Shown: positions 13,001 to 23,807 of the stretch, piece by piece
Layout: every line of letters begins with the position of its first letter
Position numbering within the stretch: the stretch's first letter is position 1
Assembly (NCBI RefSeq): GCF_000004075.3
Contig: NC_026658.2
Coordinates: forward strand, 23,672,075 to 23,736,074
Origin: Cucumis sativus
Lineage: Eukaryota; Streptophyta; Magnoliopsida; Cucurbitales; Cucurbitaceae
DNA: 64,000 nt
Direction: 5' to 3'
Translations under genes and position numbers: made by a program
Notes under the pieces: generated by a model
The model's input: only the letters and a program-made list of their open reading frames with translations
What the model was told of the DNA's origin: nothing
The model's database searches: none

Positions 13001-16000
13001 CACGAGTCTTAACATTAGTTGGATTGTTGGAAATAGACACGATTTTAATAGAATGAGTGAAGATTTCAATAGTATGTGTCAAATGAAATGCCTGACTTCC
13101 TCTTTTAAATTAAGAATTAAGATGGTAACTGCTTAGTGGTTTGACCATGCAAGAAAAATCAAGATTTTTAATGTAACTTATATCATATATCATGTATTTA
13201 TTTTATTTCCAATTGATGAAGCTAGTGGAGATTGAACACGGTACAAAGTTCTTGCCAAGGACCAGCTTTCTCCAACTACTAGGCTCTATAATCAGGTTTT
13301 TAATGAAAGCAATATGAACTTCAGTTATACTAGCAAAAGTCCCTACTCTGGATGTTGATAGTATTCATAACTTTTTGTTGTTTATTGCAGCAACTCATCA
13401 GCAGAGTCTATTCTACGATCAAGAGCCATGGTCATTTGTGGAAGACTTTTGTCCAAAGAGAACATCTTCTCGCTTGTAGATGAATCATGTAAGAAATAAG
13501 AGCTGACCTTCTGGACATTTTATTGACCTGCAACACTGTAATTTGATTTGAAGTTTTTTAAGAGTTCTAAGAAGGTGTGGATTACATGAACTAGCCAATT
13601 GTTAATGTTCACATAACAAGCCCCTTTTCATTGGGTTTCACTTTGGGATTCTCAGTATCAAATAGACCTGTGGTTATCCATTTATGCATCATTATTATAT
13701 AATCTACTGTAGATCTGAAGATCACATTCCATTTGTAAACTGTGTAAGGAATTTGGAATCATGGACACTTTAGTTTTAGGTAGAGCTTCTATGAACACAA
13801 CATTGATTCATCTGGACATGTCTGACCTGATAAAAACGTAAGTAATATTTTACAATGTGGGGAAAAATAAAATACAGCCCAACCTAAGAAGTTCTTGTAA
13901 AGAAGAGAAATTCTGTAACAATTTTTAATCCTTATTATGTTTCTTCAAGTTTTTCAATAATGCTAATTAATTTGATTGTGCATCTTTATAGTGGAGTATG
14001 TGTGTGTGTGCGTGTGTGTATAGATTATGTAAACTTTACTGTTAGACCACCCATCATACGCCAGTATAGTAGGAGAAAAAACAGGAAAGAGAAAAAGGAC
14101 GAGGAGTTGGTTATGTAACCAACTGCAAGTGGGGACCACAAGGAAATGGAGTGCCGACGCACGATCACCATGGCAGGGGAGTGAGGGAGCAAATATAAAT
14201 AGAGACGAGAAGGAAGGGAGAGGGCAGAGAATTTTGGTGATAAGAATCCTACTGTTATTCCTTGAGAGATAGGAAGGCAGCCGAGGGAGAGAGGGAGTCT
14301 TCGACAGGGAGCTTTTATTTTTCTTCTGTATTTTTCATTAGCCACAGTATTTCCTATATTGTATCCTTTTCCATTGCCAACTGAGAAGTCGGGTTCTATC
14401 ATTTACATGTTTTTTCTTTGATGAAGTATTAGATATATCAATCTATAGACATATATTCTATACAAAAGGGTCCACAATGCGTGTGTGTGCCTTATATCAT
14501 ATTTTCAATTTAAGTTTCGCATAAATACCATTCAGATAAAAGAATCAATTACAAGATCTTTGTTAGGCTGTAGAGATTGCATAAACGATGTCCAACACAG
14601 GTTAAGTTGAATCACTTCATTTTCATTGGTGAGTTTCTTGTACAAATCCAGGAATATGAAGATTACTTGAGATCTTAGACATCTAATTGATTGCATTAAA
14701 AACAGTTGACAATAATCTATAATCATATCACATAGGTGAACCCTATTGCCCAATTATCATTCTTCTATATCTGTCATTTTACTGCTATCAGTTAGACCCA
14801 GAAGTACTGACAGTCTCCTTGTTTTTCATTTATATTCTCTTTTCTCAGGTCTGCGGAATTTGATATCTGCTGTAGATGGAATTCTTGGGTCATCTGAAGG
14901 AGAGGATGTAAATGTATCTGAAGCTGCAATTGAAGCACTGGGTCAAATTGGGTCCAGTAAGTGTAGCTATTGCCACCTGTGGCCTAAGTTTTGTTGATGT
15001 ACTTCCAAATGAATGAAACCTGATTATCCAGGGAAAATAAACGTAAAACTCTTTAGAGCGTGTTAAGTATCCTCTTGTTTTTGGTTTTTTTCTCTCTCCT
15101 TAATGGTGAATTATGAACTCGAGTGCTAGTATATGCACACAAAGATAAGTATTGGATGCTCAGAAACTATTGGCATTTTGATGAAAAATATCAATTGTGA
15201 TCAGATGTAACTGTTAGAAAGAGAATGCACGATGTTCCTTCAACATCCTTTCCCCCCCTAATTTGTGCAGTCTACATAATAGGACAGAGGCTTGTGGACC
15301 ATTTTTTCTTTTGGTGCCCTTTGAATCAAGCTCCTGACCTTTTTTTTGCCTCAACTGAACTCATGTTTTTTTATTGGACATCAACAACTTCCTTCCATTT
15401 TTTTTTGGCCATATCCTAAAAAGGAAGGTTTCCTTGAAACTAAGTAACCTCCATCTGAACAAGATGTTGCACATGGACTCAACCTTTTATATGGAGAAGA
15501 CGTATGCATTTAATTCCTTCTGGTCATCACCTTTTTTATGGAAAAATGTCAAATTTAAATGAAGACAGGAACACTTATTGTGGACTTCAGCATAAGTGCA
15601 AATATGATATATCCTTGACCAAAATACGCTTGATCACTGTTTGAATGTACTGCCTTCCTAAACGTTCCAAGCAACCTTTTGCTTTGTGAAACTAATGTTT
15701 TTCACTTTTCTCATCATCCTAAGATTATGTTCTCATCTTAATAAACATTTCATCCCTAAGGGCCAACATGTGCAGTTTCAATTTTTTGTTTCTCTCAGGC
15801 ACATGGGGAGCCACCTTACTGCTGTCAAGTTTTCCAACCTGTGTGAAGCATGTAATTTATGCAGCATTTGATCGGCATGAACATGGTAAACAGCTGGTAA
15901 GTATGTTAACTTTTTGGTTTATGTTTATGTTATCTATTTTTGCACCTTAGTTTCGGATTGATTAAACCATTAGGTTGGGTACAGGTATATGGTGAAAGAA

Positions 16001-19000
16001 CTAGATGTTCCTTTCAGCAAGCTTGTCAATGATTGAATTTTAACAAGCCTTTGAAACTAAATATCGCTAGGGTAAGAAAACTCTATGCTAAAGTTCTTTC
16101 AAGGCTTATGAGTGGCAGCATAGAGTGAGATAACGATTTCAACAAGGTTTAAGGTAGTACAGTGATATTTTCCCTCCGATACTATTTGACATAACAGCAA
16201 ATATGGGATTTGGGACAAGTTTTTGGATTGTAAGGTTGTAAAATTTTGGTATTCACTCTTGCTCTTGATAATTTATTTACTCAATAATTTTTTTAATAAG
16301 AAAACCTGCTTTCATTGAGAGAAAGGACTTATTTTATCTTTGTGTTAAATGTCTGATGTGGAAGGGGTTTGTTTTTATAAGTAGTTTAGGATAAGAGTGT
16401 GAAGTGAAATGCCAAAGCGAACTTAGCTTAATGGTAATTAACATGACCATCTTCCTTAGAGCTCGAAGGTTTGATCCCCCTCCTTTCACTTCTTGTACTA
16501 AAAAAAATGAGAGTATGAAGTGAGATACATCACTGCCATCCATTTACTTAAAGCTAGGCAAGTATTTAATGATATATATTTTATTTACATACTACATTCA
16601 CTTATATTTTCAACTGTCAATACAGGCAGCCATGCATGCTCTTGGTAACATCTTCGGGGAAGGTCGATCAGAGAATGATATTATGCTAAATGATAATGCA
16701 GAAGAAAATTTGCGGGATTTGATATATCAAATTGCATCCAGAAGTTCAAAAATGACACCCTCAGTAAGTCAAGGATATAGGGTTTATTTCTTTTGATAAT
16801 ATTTTCCTGCTTTATTATGTTTTCTATCTGAAGTGATTTGGAATTCGGTATCTACTCTGCTTTAGTTGCAGAATATATGTCACTCCAATTCAAACACACC
16901 TTTCTGCAGTTACCATACAGGATTGGGCAATCCTTTTTTTTTCTCTTTCATTAGACATTAGGAACTTGGAATGAAAACAAAATGCTTAAGCTGATAGTAA
17001 TGGAGTTAAGTTCATACATCAAAATGTTTGGGTTATGCAACAGATTGTTGAAATAAGAGCTGCTGTGGTTAATGCGAGTGAAATTAATTTGATTGTCATG
17101 GTGTTAATGCTCCATACATTACTTGTTTACCACTGTCTTGAAAGTCTCTTATAGGATATCGTGTCTGGAGTCTCTGAAGGGAATAATTTTTCTTACTCTA
17201 AGATTGCTTCAACTGAAAAATTGTTGTATTTTTATTTATTTGAGCTTCAGTAAGCAACAATTTTGGCAGTGCCCTCATTTCTTACCTGATTATAATTTTT
17301 TCAAGTTATAACGAGATGCTGTCTTTGGCAGGGTCTTTTTCTAGCTGTCCTTCAACAGGACTCTGAGATTCGCTTGGCGGTGAGTATTTCTTTGTTTTTT
17401 ATTTTCTTAACACTTCTTACGTGGCCTTAAAGGAGCTTGCTATTGGTAAAACAACAACGATAATAACCTAAAAGATAAAACTACATGATGTTGGACAGAC
17501 CATTACTTCAAGAGGATATAAATTCGAGGACCACCCTTGAATTTAAGAGTACATGAATTAAGAACTCATTTTAGGGTATGTAGGCTACACTTGAGCCTTT
17601 CTTACCAACAAAATATTCTTGGGTAGATCATCCAATTCTTTATTGTGTTTTTTTTTTTTACTATTGTGGAAGGAGTCTATTAGGCATGGAGATATTTTTT
17701 GACAAATGTGAATTCAGTGCTAAAAACATGTATAAGAATGCATATAAATAGGTGCACTTATAAACATTTTGATTCAGGTACACAAGTAGTATTATCTTTC
17801 ATTGGCAAAACATTTTGGCGTTTAGAGAATACCTTGTTTGGAAGTACACCTATAGATTTGCATCAATGTGGATCTTCTTTAGTCTAGACAATATTCTTTA
17901 TTAGTTTGTTAGTTTAAGAGTCTCAACTTCCAGCGAGTAGGCTGCTTAGTTTTGGATGTAGTCTTATCCTGGTCTGAAACTATGTTAATTCTGACTTCCT
18001 ATAAATTTAATTATATGACTTAGCACAATTGTCTTTCCAGAGTTACAGAATGATAACTGGGTTGGTCGCTCGACCTTGGTGTCTAACAGAGATCTGCTCG
18101 AAACAAGACATAGTAAATATAGTTGGTGATGCAAGTTCTGAGACTACTAAAATAGGTATTTTTTTTTGGTGACAAAGGTGCTTTCTTTGCTTGCATCCAT
18201 GTTTTCAGATCGATCAGATATACTGTTGATGATTGTTGTGCATGCATCATTAGGAATACCACTCCAGCTACAATCATAGAACTGACTCTTTTGGGTATTG
18301 ATCTCGGGTGTGTAAACAGTAATAATTAAGCAAGCACTCTCCTGCTCTTTTGGTGTCTCAGTTAAGGAATTATTTATTTCTTTAGCCGTTTTGTGATTAA
18401 GAATTCTTCTGCCATTTTGTTGGGCATTGTCCGATGCAAATGTGCATTGTTCGTTTAGATGTATATAATATTAGTTTTTCCATCGTCACTGTTTATAACA
18501 ATGTTCAGAATAGAATTATTGATGACCTATGCTCATGTTCAATTCTAACTTCCTTTCTTTAAATCAATTTCCAAAATCTATCTTGCAAATCATCTTCACT
18601 CTGTGACAGCAACTTTAGGAAGCCCACACAATTCCAAACATGCATTTATTAATTGCAAATGCTTTGATTAATCAAATCGTATTTGCAGTTACTGTCTGTT
18701 GTCTGATAAAGAGAACTGAATTACATAAATTATTTGCTTTTTTCTGGTTCATATCTTGTTATAATGAAGTTTTAAGTATGTAATTTGTCAAAATTATTTC
18801 AACTTATTGCCTTATATATTACATCCTGGTTACTGTCTTGCTCATTTGTTTGGTTTAGATCGGTAAGAAAAATATAATGTTGCATTTTCTGGTGTGCCCT
18901 TTAGTAATGTAAATTTCTTACTGAATTAGTTTGTTCTGTGAGACTCATGAACTCTTTTAGAACAAATTGCTTTATGTAAGGGCCTGCATGTAATTATATA

Positions 19001-19707
19001 TATTTGACCTTTTCCCCTTGCATCAGATGATAATACCAATCTCATTGTTTCTTTAGGAATGGAAGCTAGATATAACTGTTGTTTGGCTATCCATAAGGCC
19101 TTCATGTCTTCACCTAGGCTTACTGGCGATCCTGCTCTTGCTGGAATAGCTTCAAAGGTTAGATTCAGATTCAAATACTTGTGCATGCATATAAGTATTC
19201 CATACTTCTCTTGAACTTCTTCATTTTCCGAGCAGTGTATTATAGTAGAGTATGCATAAAAGTGCAAAGGCTCCAATCTTTTGGATCATATCCAATGTTT
19301 TTCTGACAAAGAAAGTTCTAATTGATGGATTCGTGTGCCTGTGCAAGAATGCCTTAAAATGGGAAGGGAGGTGGAAAAAAGAGAACGAAAAACCATAAGG
19401 AAGTGATTTTAGTAGTAACTTTAGTTAAAATGATAGATTTTATTACGTGATATTCATATAATCCATTTAATGTTGGGTTCTATACTTTTAAAGTTATGTT
19501 GTGGAGTGTTTGTATATCCATTCCAGAATCACTTCCCAGGAAACGGAAGTGTGATGTTTGTAAATTTGAACTTTTGGGGTGGTTATGGTCAGGCTAATGC
19601 TTAAAATGGTTTGTCTGCAGCTGCAGGAAGCGGTTAGAAATGGTCCATATCTTAATAGAAGGAATGTTGAAACTCAACCAGCTATAATGACAGCTGAAAG
19701 ATTTTAA
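10068..19707 (+). CDS. PSMD5: 26S proteasome non-ATPase subunit 5 (PSMD5/S5b), ARM-repeat assembly chaperone
   Basis: Seventeen exons join in frame (1578 nt, 525 residues): 10068-10137, 10236-10299, 10422-10530, 11130-11192, 11345-11448, 11979-12045, 12360-12431, 12651-12812, 13222-13295, 13391-13488, 14849-14956, 15799-15896, 16626-16763, 17332-17379, 18041-18155, 19057-19157, 19621-19707. Every junction is GT-AG and phases agree. The translation is a helical ARM/HEAT-type protein; recognisable segments include LVARPWCLTEICSK and the C-terminal NGPYLNRRN-VETQPAIMTAERF tail typical of PSMD5. In animals and yeast (Hsm3) this family binds RPT ATPases as a chaperone for assembly of the proteasome base and is absent from the finished 26S particle; the same role here is inference. 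Length fits the family (about 500-520). Introns 10 and 12 carry a solo LTR and a SINE. Confidence 0.93.
10970..11035. repeat. Short tandem duplication in PSMD5 intron 3
   Basis: The segment ACTAAAAAACGTGACATACT plus AATCTT occurs twice back to back (about 26 bp each), in a stretch lacking coding signal. Confidence 0.8.
13996..14020. repeat. (GT)n microsatellite
   Basis: An imperfect GT repeat lies in PSMD5 intron 10, immediately left of the solo LTR. Confidence 0.85.
14040..14401 (+). mobile_element. Solo LTR with 5-bp target duplication
   Basis: A 362-bp element begins TGTTAG and ends CTATCA (imperfect inverted ends with the TG...CA rule). It is flanked by the same five bases, TTTAC, at 14035-14039 and 14402-14406. 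Inside, TATAAATAGAGACGAG near 14194 looks like an LTR promoter, and T-rich sequence with AGCTTTTATTTTTC near 14312 suits the R/U5 part. No internal domain or second LTR adjoins it, so it is a solo LTR in PSMD5 intron 10. The superfamily is not determinable from this. Confidence 0.85.
16411..16510 (+). mobile_element. Short tRNA-derived SINE-like element
   Basis: A block of about 100 bp in PSMD5 intron 12 has an A-box-like TAGCTTAATGG (16424-16434) and a B-box-like GGTTTGATCCC (16469-16479), spaced as in tRNA genes, and ends in an A-run. It is bracketed by imperfect 16-bp direct repeats (16395-16410 and 16511-16526, 14 of 16 matching), as expected for LINE-mediated insertion. Confidence 0.65.
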
Positions 19708-20640
19708 AGAACATACCATGGTTCAGAAGTAGGCAAGCCTTATGTACAAATGGTTTGCGTGATGTAATATATTTCTCAACCAGCAGCTGTAATGACATCA
19801 GACTTTTCTTTCACACTAGCAGTTGAAAATAGATTTTGTTTCTTCCATGGTTTGTGTACTAATATTTCTCTACTCTTTGGATCTGTTCGTGAATGTGTTA
19901 ATTTCTTTTTTATCATTCAACAAGAAACTCGTAATGTTTTAGCTGTGACTTTTACCAGTTATTGAACTCGTAACTTCCTTTCTATTATATTAAGATATCA
20001 GCTTAGTAATCAGGTAGCTACCTGTTAACGTAATTACATAATATTATATCAACTTATTCAACACAAATTTTTGGGTTGCTTTAACTATAACATTTATGGT
20101 TCTTCTGTGTTTTTTACCATTGTACTATAATATATAACGAATTAACAATAACATCCCACATCCCTGAAACTATTGTCAAACCAAAAATAGATTAGAAAGC
20201 TATCAGTTAATGTTTTCTTTCTTTGGTTTGACAGATGTAAATATAGCAATTTGAATTATCTATTCAAGTTTTATAAATGACAATAGAGATTGTTATATTT
20301 ATATATTTTTTAAAAGAATTACCAAATCAAATATAACTAGTTTTTTACGTTAGTGGTATTATTTGGCTTAAGTGGTTTGTATTTTTTTTTTATTATTCTT
20401 AAAAATTCATCTATTTAATAAATAAATAACAAACAGGGGCTCTTATGTGGGGTTGGAATTAAAATGAATACCGGATGGGAATATACAAAACTCGAATCCA
20501 AACATCCGAAAACAATAATGGATAAAATCGATACTGTAATGCTCCGTTTCAAGTAGATAAAGCGCCAACGAACCATTCTTCTTCTGCTTCTTCTTCTTCA
20601 ACCTCTGAAGTTTTTCTTTTCAAGAATCGCCTATACGTAA
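19708..20640. other. Intergenic region between PSMD5 and the plastid bS20 gene
   Basis: It contains the PSMD5 3' untranslated region on the left and the bS20c promoter and leader on the right; the leader is rich in CTTCTTCTT before the ATG. No gene or repeat is recognised between them. Confidence 0.6.
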
Positions 20641-23600
20641 ATGGCGGCAGCTGCAATTACTTGCTTCTCTCTTTCTTCTAAGTTCGGAAATCTTTCCCTT
20701 AATGGGTTTTCCTCCTCTATTCCCGCTGCCCCATCTTCTTCCACCCTCAGGTCTCTCAGTTTCTCCTCCAACATTTCACTTTCCGCCTTCTCCAATGGTG
20801 AGTTTTTATGGGGTTCCTTTGTTTTTCCATTTTATATTCTTTTTTTAGGAAAACTATTGAATTGCTGCTGGACTTACTTTTGTCCATTTTTGTAAAGGGT
20901 GTCTGTCGATGAGGAAAACTGAGAGGCTGCATCGTTACTCTGTGGTTTGCGAGGCAGCTCCGAAGTCCAAAGTTGATTCTGCTGCCAAGAGGGCTCGGCA
21001 GGCTGAGAAAAGACGTATTTACAATAAAGCCCGAAAATCTGAAATTAAAACCAGGATGAAGAAGGTACTTAAATTTTGCCCCTTTGTATGCGCATTTAAA
21101 TATAATGAAATCTATAGGAATGATATACTCTAGAATTCGTTTTATCTCAGAGTATTGTATATTTCTTTTATAAGAAATATTTTTTTATTGATGGAAGGAA
21201 ATTACAAATGAAAGGGGAAAACCCCTAAATGAGACATTACAGTTTGAAAGGAGATTAGTATAGCTAATAGTGGTGAAATAAGGGAGTGCATTTACACCAA
21301 GTCTCTACCATGTTAACTATAGCATAAAAAGTTACAATGAGAAAGTTATTTGTCTTGGACTACTATTCCGTCCTTGCCAAATGTTTCAGCAGAACGCTCT
21401 AATGGAAAGGTGCCCTTGAAGGACAAAGGATAGGATCTTCTGGAAGAGCTGTGTGCCATAAAAGCTGTGTCACGATTTTTCCTAGGCAGTATTTTATAGT
21501 TGGGAACCCTTGCTCTTAGGGTTTTTGTGGGCTTGGTTTTCTGTATGCATTGTTTCATCTTTTCTTGATAAAAGTAGTTTTTGTATTAAAAAATGGAAGT
21601 AGAAATGAAATAGTTCCAAAAGGTGTTACTGTTGGCAAAGGTGCGTGATAACAAAGGGTAACTTTGTGATTCAGATTGTTGTTTTCAATTAGAGCACCAA
21701 TGTGGAGACAGAACCATGTAAAGTATTCTTCTTTGGAGCTCATAATAGGTTTTGATGGCTTTCTTAGATAGCTCCCAAAGAAAAAAATTTATCTTCTTTG
21801 GATAGTCACCTTTCCATACCAGATGATACAGAGACAAGGTTTCATCGATGGATGGTATTGAAAGTAGAGACATAGAACAAACACAAATTTACATGGAAAT
21901 CCTAGTATAGGGAGAAAAACCACGATCCTGATATTTCTTATTATTTTCTTATGATAATCAAGGTACAAAGGGTGAAGTATTTATAGGCAACACGAGCCTT
22001 ATTAAAATACTAAAAAATTAGGACAAAGTAAATCTTAACTTCTCTTGGGCTTTCAACATGATTTAAGCCTACCATTTCTAACAGAGGGGAATAAATCATA
22101 CAAAAGGGAGCTATTTGGAAAAACACCAGCGGGTTCTAGCTTCCAAAGGCCCCTGTCAGGTCTGTTGTGAAAGGAAACAGCTGCTAGAATGTGTAAGATA
22201 GTTCCATATTCTTCAATTTATTAGGTTCCTTTTCAATATTAGGTTCCAACCCAGGGTTTGTGTTCCAAAATTTGGTATTAGCCCAATCTTGTTGTAAGAA
22301 AAGGCAAGAATGAGGGGGGTTTGTATGGAATGTAATTCTAGGTGATTTTCATTTCAGGGTGGTATGTGCCTAATTTGTAAGGACCTTTAGAGAAACTGAG
22401 GTATATCAAGACTCAAGGGGTTAAGTACTCCGTTATGTTCCTTACGAAGTGTGCAAGGCGACGGTTGTTACTTAAGCTGTTGAAGATAAATGTGTGAAAT
22501 GATTATCCTCATCTTAACTTGTCCTTAATGGGGACTGGATGAAATTCTTAAAATCAAGAGATGGAAAGTAGATGCTTACAGTTTTGTATTCAGATCGATG
22601 GAAAAATGGTTTATATATATATATACTCGTGCATAATATGGTATTGTTTGATAAGGTCAATGGTAGCTCGATGGTTTGGATTCTTCTTGTGAAAATCTGA
22701 TCAGCAGAAAATCTTATTTTTTCAGAAATGATTATAATTACTGTTCACTGGGAAAAAATGATAGTATAGAAAGAAAAAAAAAGTATGAATTTTGCTTCAG
22801 AAATCTTATAATCAAGACTGATTTTCTCATATATAAAAGTTATCATTTAAGTTATTAAATTGGACTTTTGATGTATAACAGAAAAATTAAACTATCAAGA
22901 TCCCAACTTGATGGAGAATTGTAGGAGGACTAGAAAGAAAAGTCCAGTAAATGGTAAAGTTGAATCCTTTCTGATTGGTCAGAGACAGGTTCTTTAGGAA
23001 GTTTTCATGTGGGTAATGAGTTTATGACTGAATTTTGTATAATTTCTTTTGGATCTTTTTCCAGCCTCTCTTCAAGTCTTGGACTTATTCAAGGCCATTA
23101 AGGTGTTTGAATAGCCCTTTGGCTTAGCTGTAGATCTTTTTGAATCTTTGGTTGCGACCATCAATTGTTCTTTGCATGAGCTATGCAATATGATTAACAT
23201 CTTTTCCCGTTCTAATTATAAGTGGCCTTTGTGTTATCCTGTGGATCTTAGAGGTAATCCTAAGCTGTAAAGTCGTGTGTGACCAATGACTAAGAGGATC
23301 TCGTTTCTTCTTTTCAGTGCCTCCAGGGGAGTGCGTAATTCTGTTTGCGAAGCTTTCTTTGGTCATCCTTCCAAAAAATCATAAGCTTTATGGCTTCTTG
23401 CTTTAGAGTTTTCTTATATCTGCTAAAGGACAGGACTAAAGCATAATCTTCATGTGGTTGAATAAAACATCCTCTACATACTTGCTTTTGAATATTGTGA
23501 AGAAAAAGATAAAATTTTCTGTTTCTTTCCAGAACTAATCAGCACAATAATGACCTCTCCCTCGTTACATTTCCAGGTTCTGGAAGCTTTAGATGGTCTC

Positions 23601-23807
23601 AAGAAGAAAGCTGAAGCACAATCAGAGGAAGTCCTTCCAATTGAGACGCTCATTGCAGAAGCATACTCAGTGATCGACAAAGCCGTGAGAGCGGGCACAT
23701 TGCACCGAAACACTGCCGCACGACGAAAATCTCGGCTCGCCAGAAGAAAGAAAGCTGTAGAAATCCACCATGGGTGGTACACCCCGGATTCACCAGCGGC
23801 TGCCTGA
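20641..23807 (+). CDS. RPS20: Plastid 30S ribosomal protein bS20c precursor
   Basis: Three exons, 20641-20797, 20898-21064 and 23577-23807, give 555 nt (184 residues). The first 60 or so residues are rich in Ser, Ala and small residues with few acids, as in a chloroplast transit peptide. The mature part starts near VCEAAPKSKVDSAAKRA and shows the S20 signature: SAAKRARQAEKRR, then KARKSEIKTRMKKV, and near the C-terminus IDKAVRAGTLHRNTAARRKSRLARR. S20 binds 16S rRNA in the small subunit of bacterial-type ribosomes. Extensions at both ends relative to bacterial S20 (about 87 residues) are normal for the plastid form. Intron 2 (21065-23576) is 2.5 kb and contains a LINE fragment and a solo LTR-like element. 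Symbol by family; Arabidopsis PRPS20 is recalled as At3g15190. Confidence 0.95.
21165..21850 (-). mobile_element. LINE 3'-end fragment in bS20c intron 2
   Basis: On the minus strand a decayed frame near 21690-21850 reads PKKINFFLWEL ... RRILYMVLSPHWC, the landmark of the zinc-binding domain after plant LINE reverse transcriptases. The left end at 21165-21195 reads, on the minus strand, as a short 3' end followed by an A-rich tail. Stops interrupt the frame. A solo LTR-like element abuts its right side. Confidence 0.65.
21856..22083 (-). mobile_element. Small solo LTR-like element, copy 1
   Basis: A 228-bp element on the plus strand starts TATTGAAAGTAGAGAC and ends TTTCTAACA; on the minus strand it begins TGTTAG. 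It is flanked by GATGG and GAGGG (4 of 5 match). It shares long stretches, including GGGAGAAAAACCAC and TTATTATTTTCTTAT, with the element at 46637-46869, so both belong to one family. It lies in bS20c intron 2. Confidence 0.7.

Noticed and set aside
14025-14402. 125-codon minus-strand frame in PSMD5 intron 10
   Set aside because: It coincides with the solo LTR and has no protein similarity I can see.
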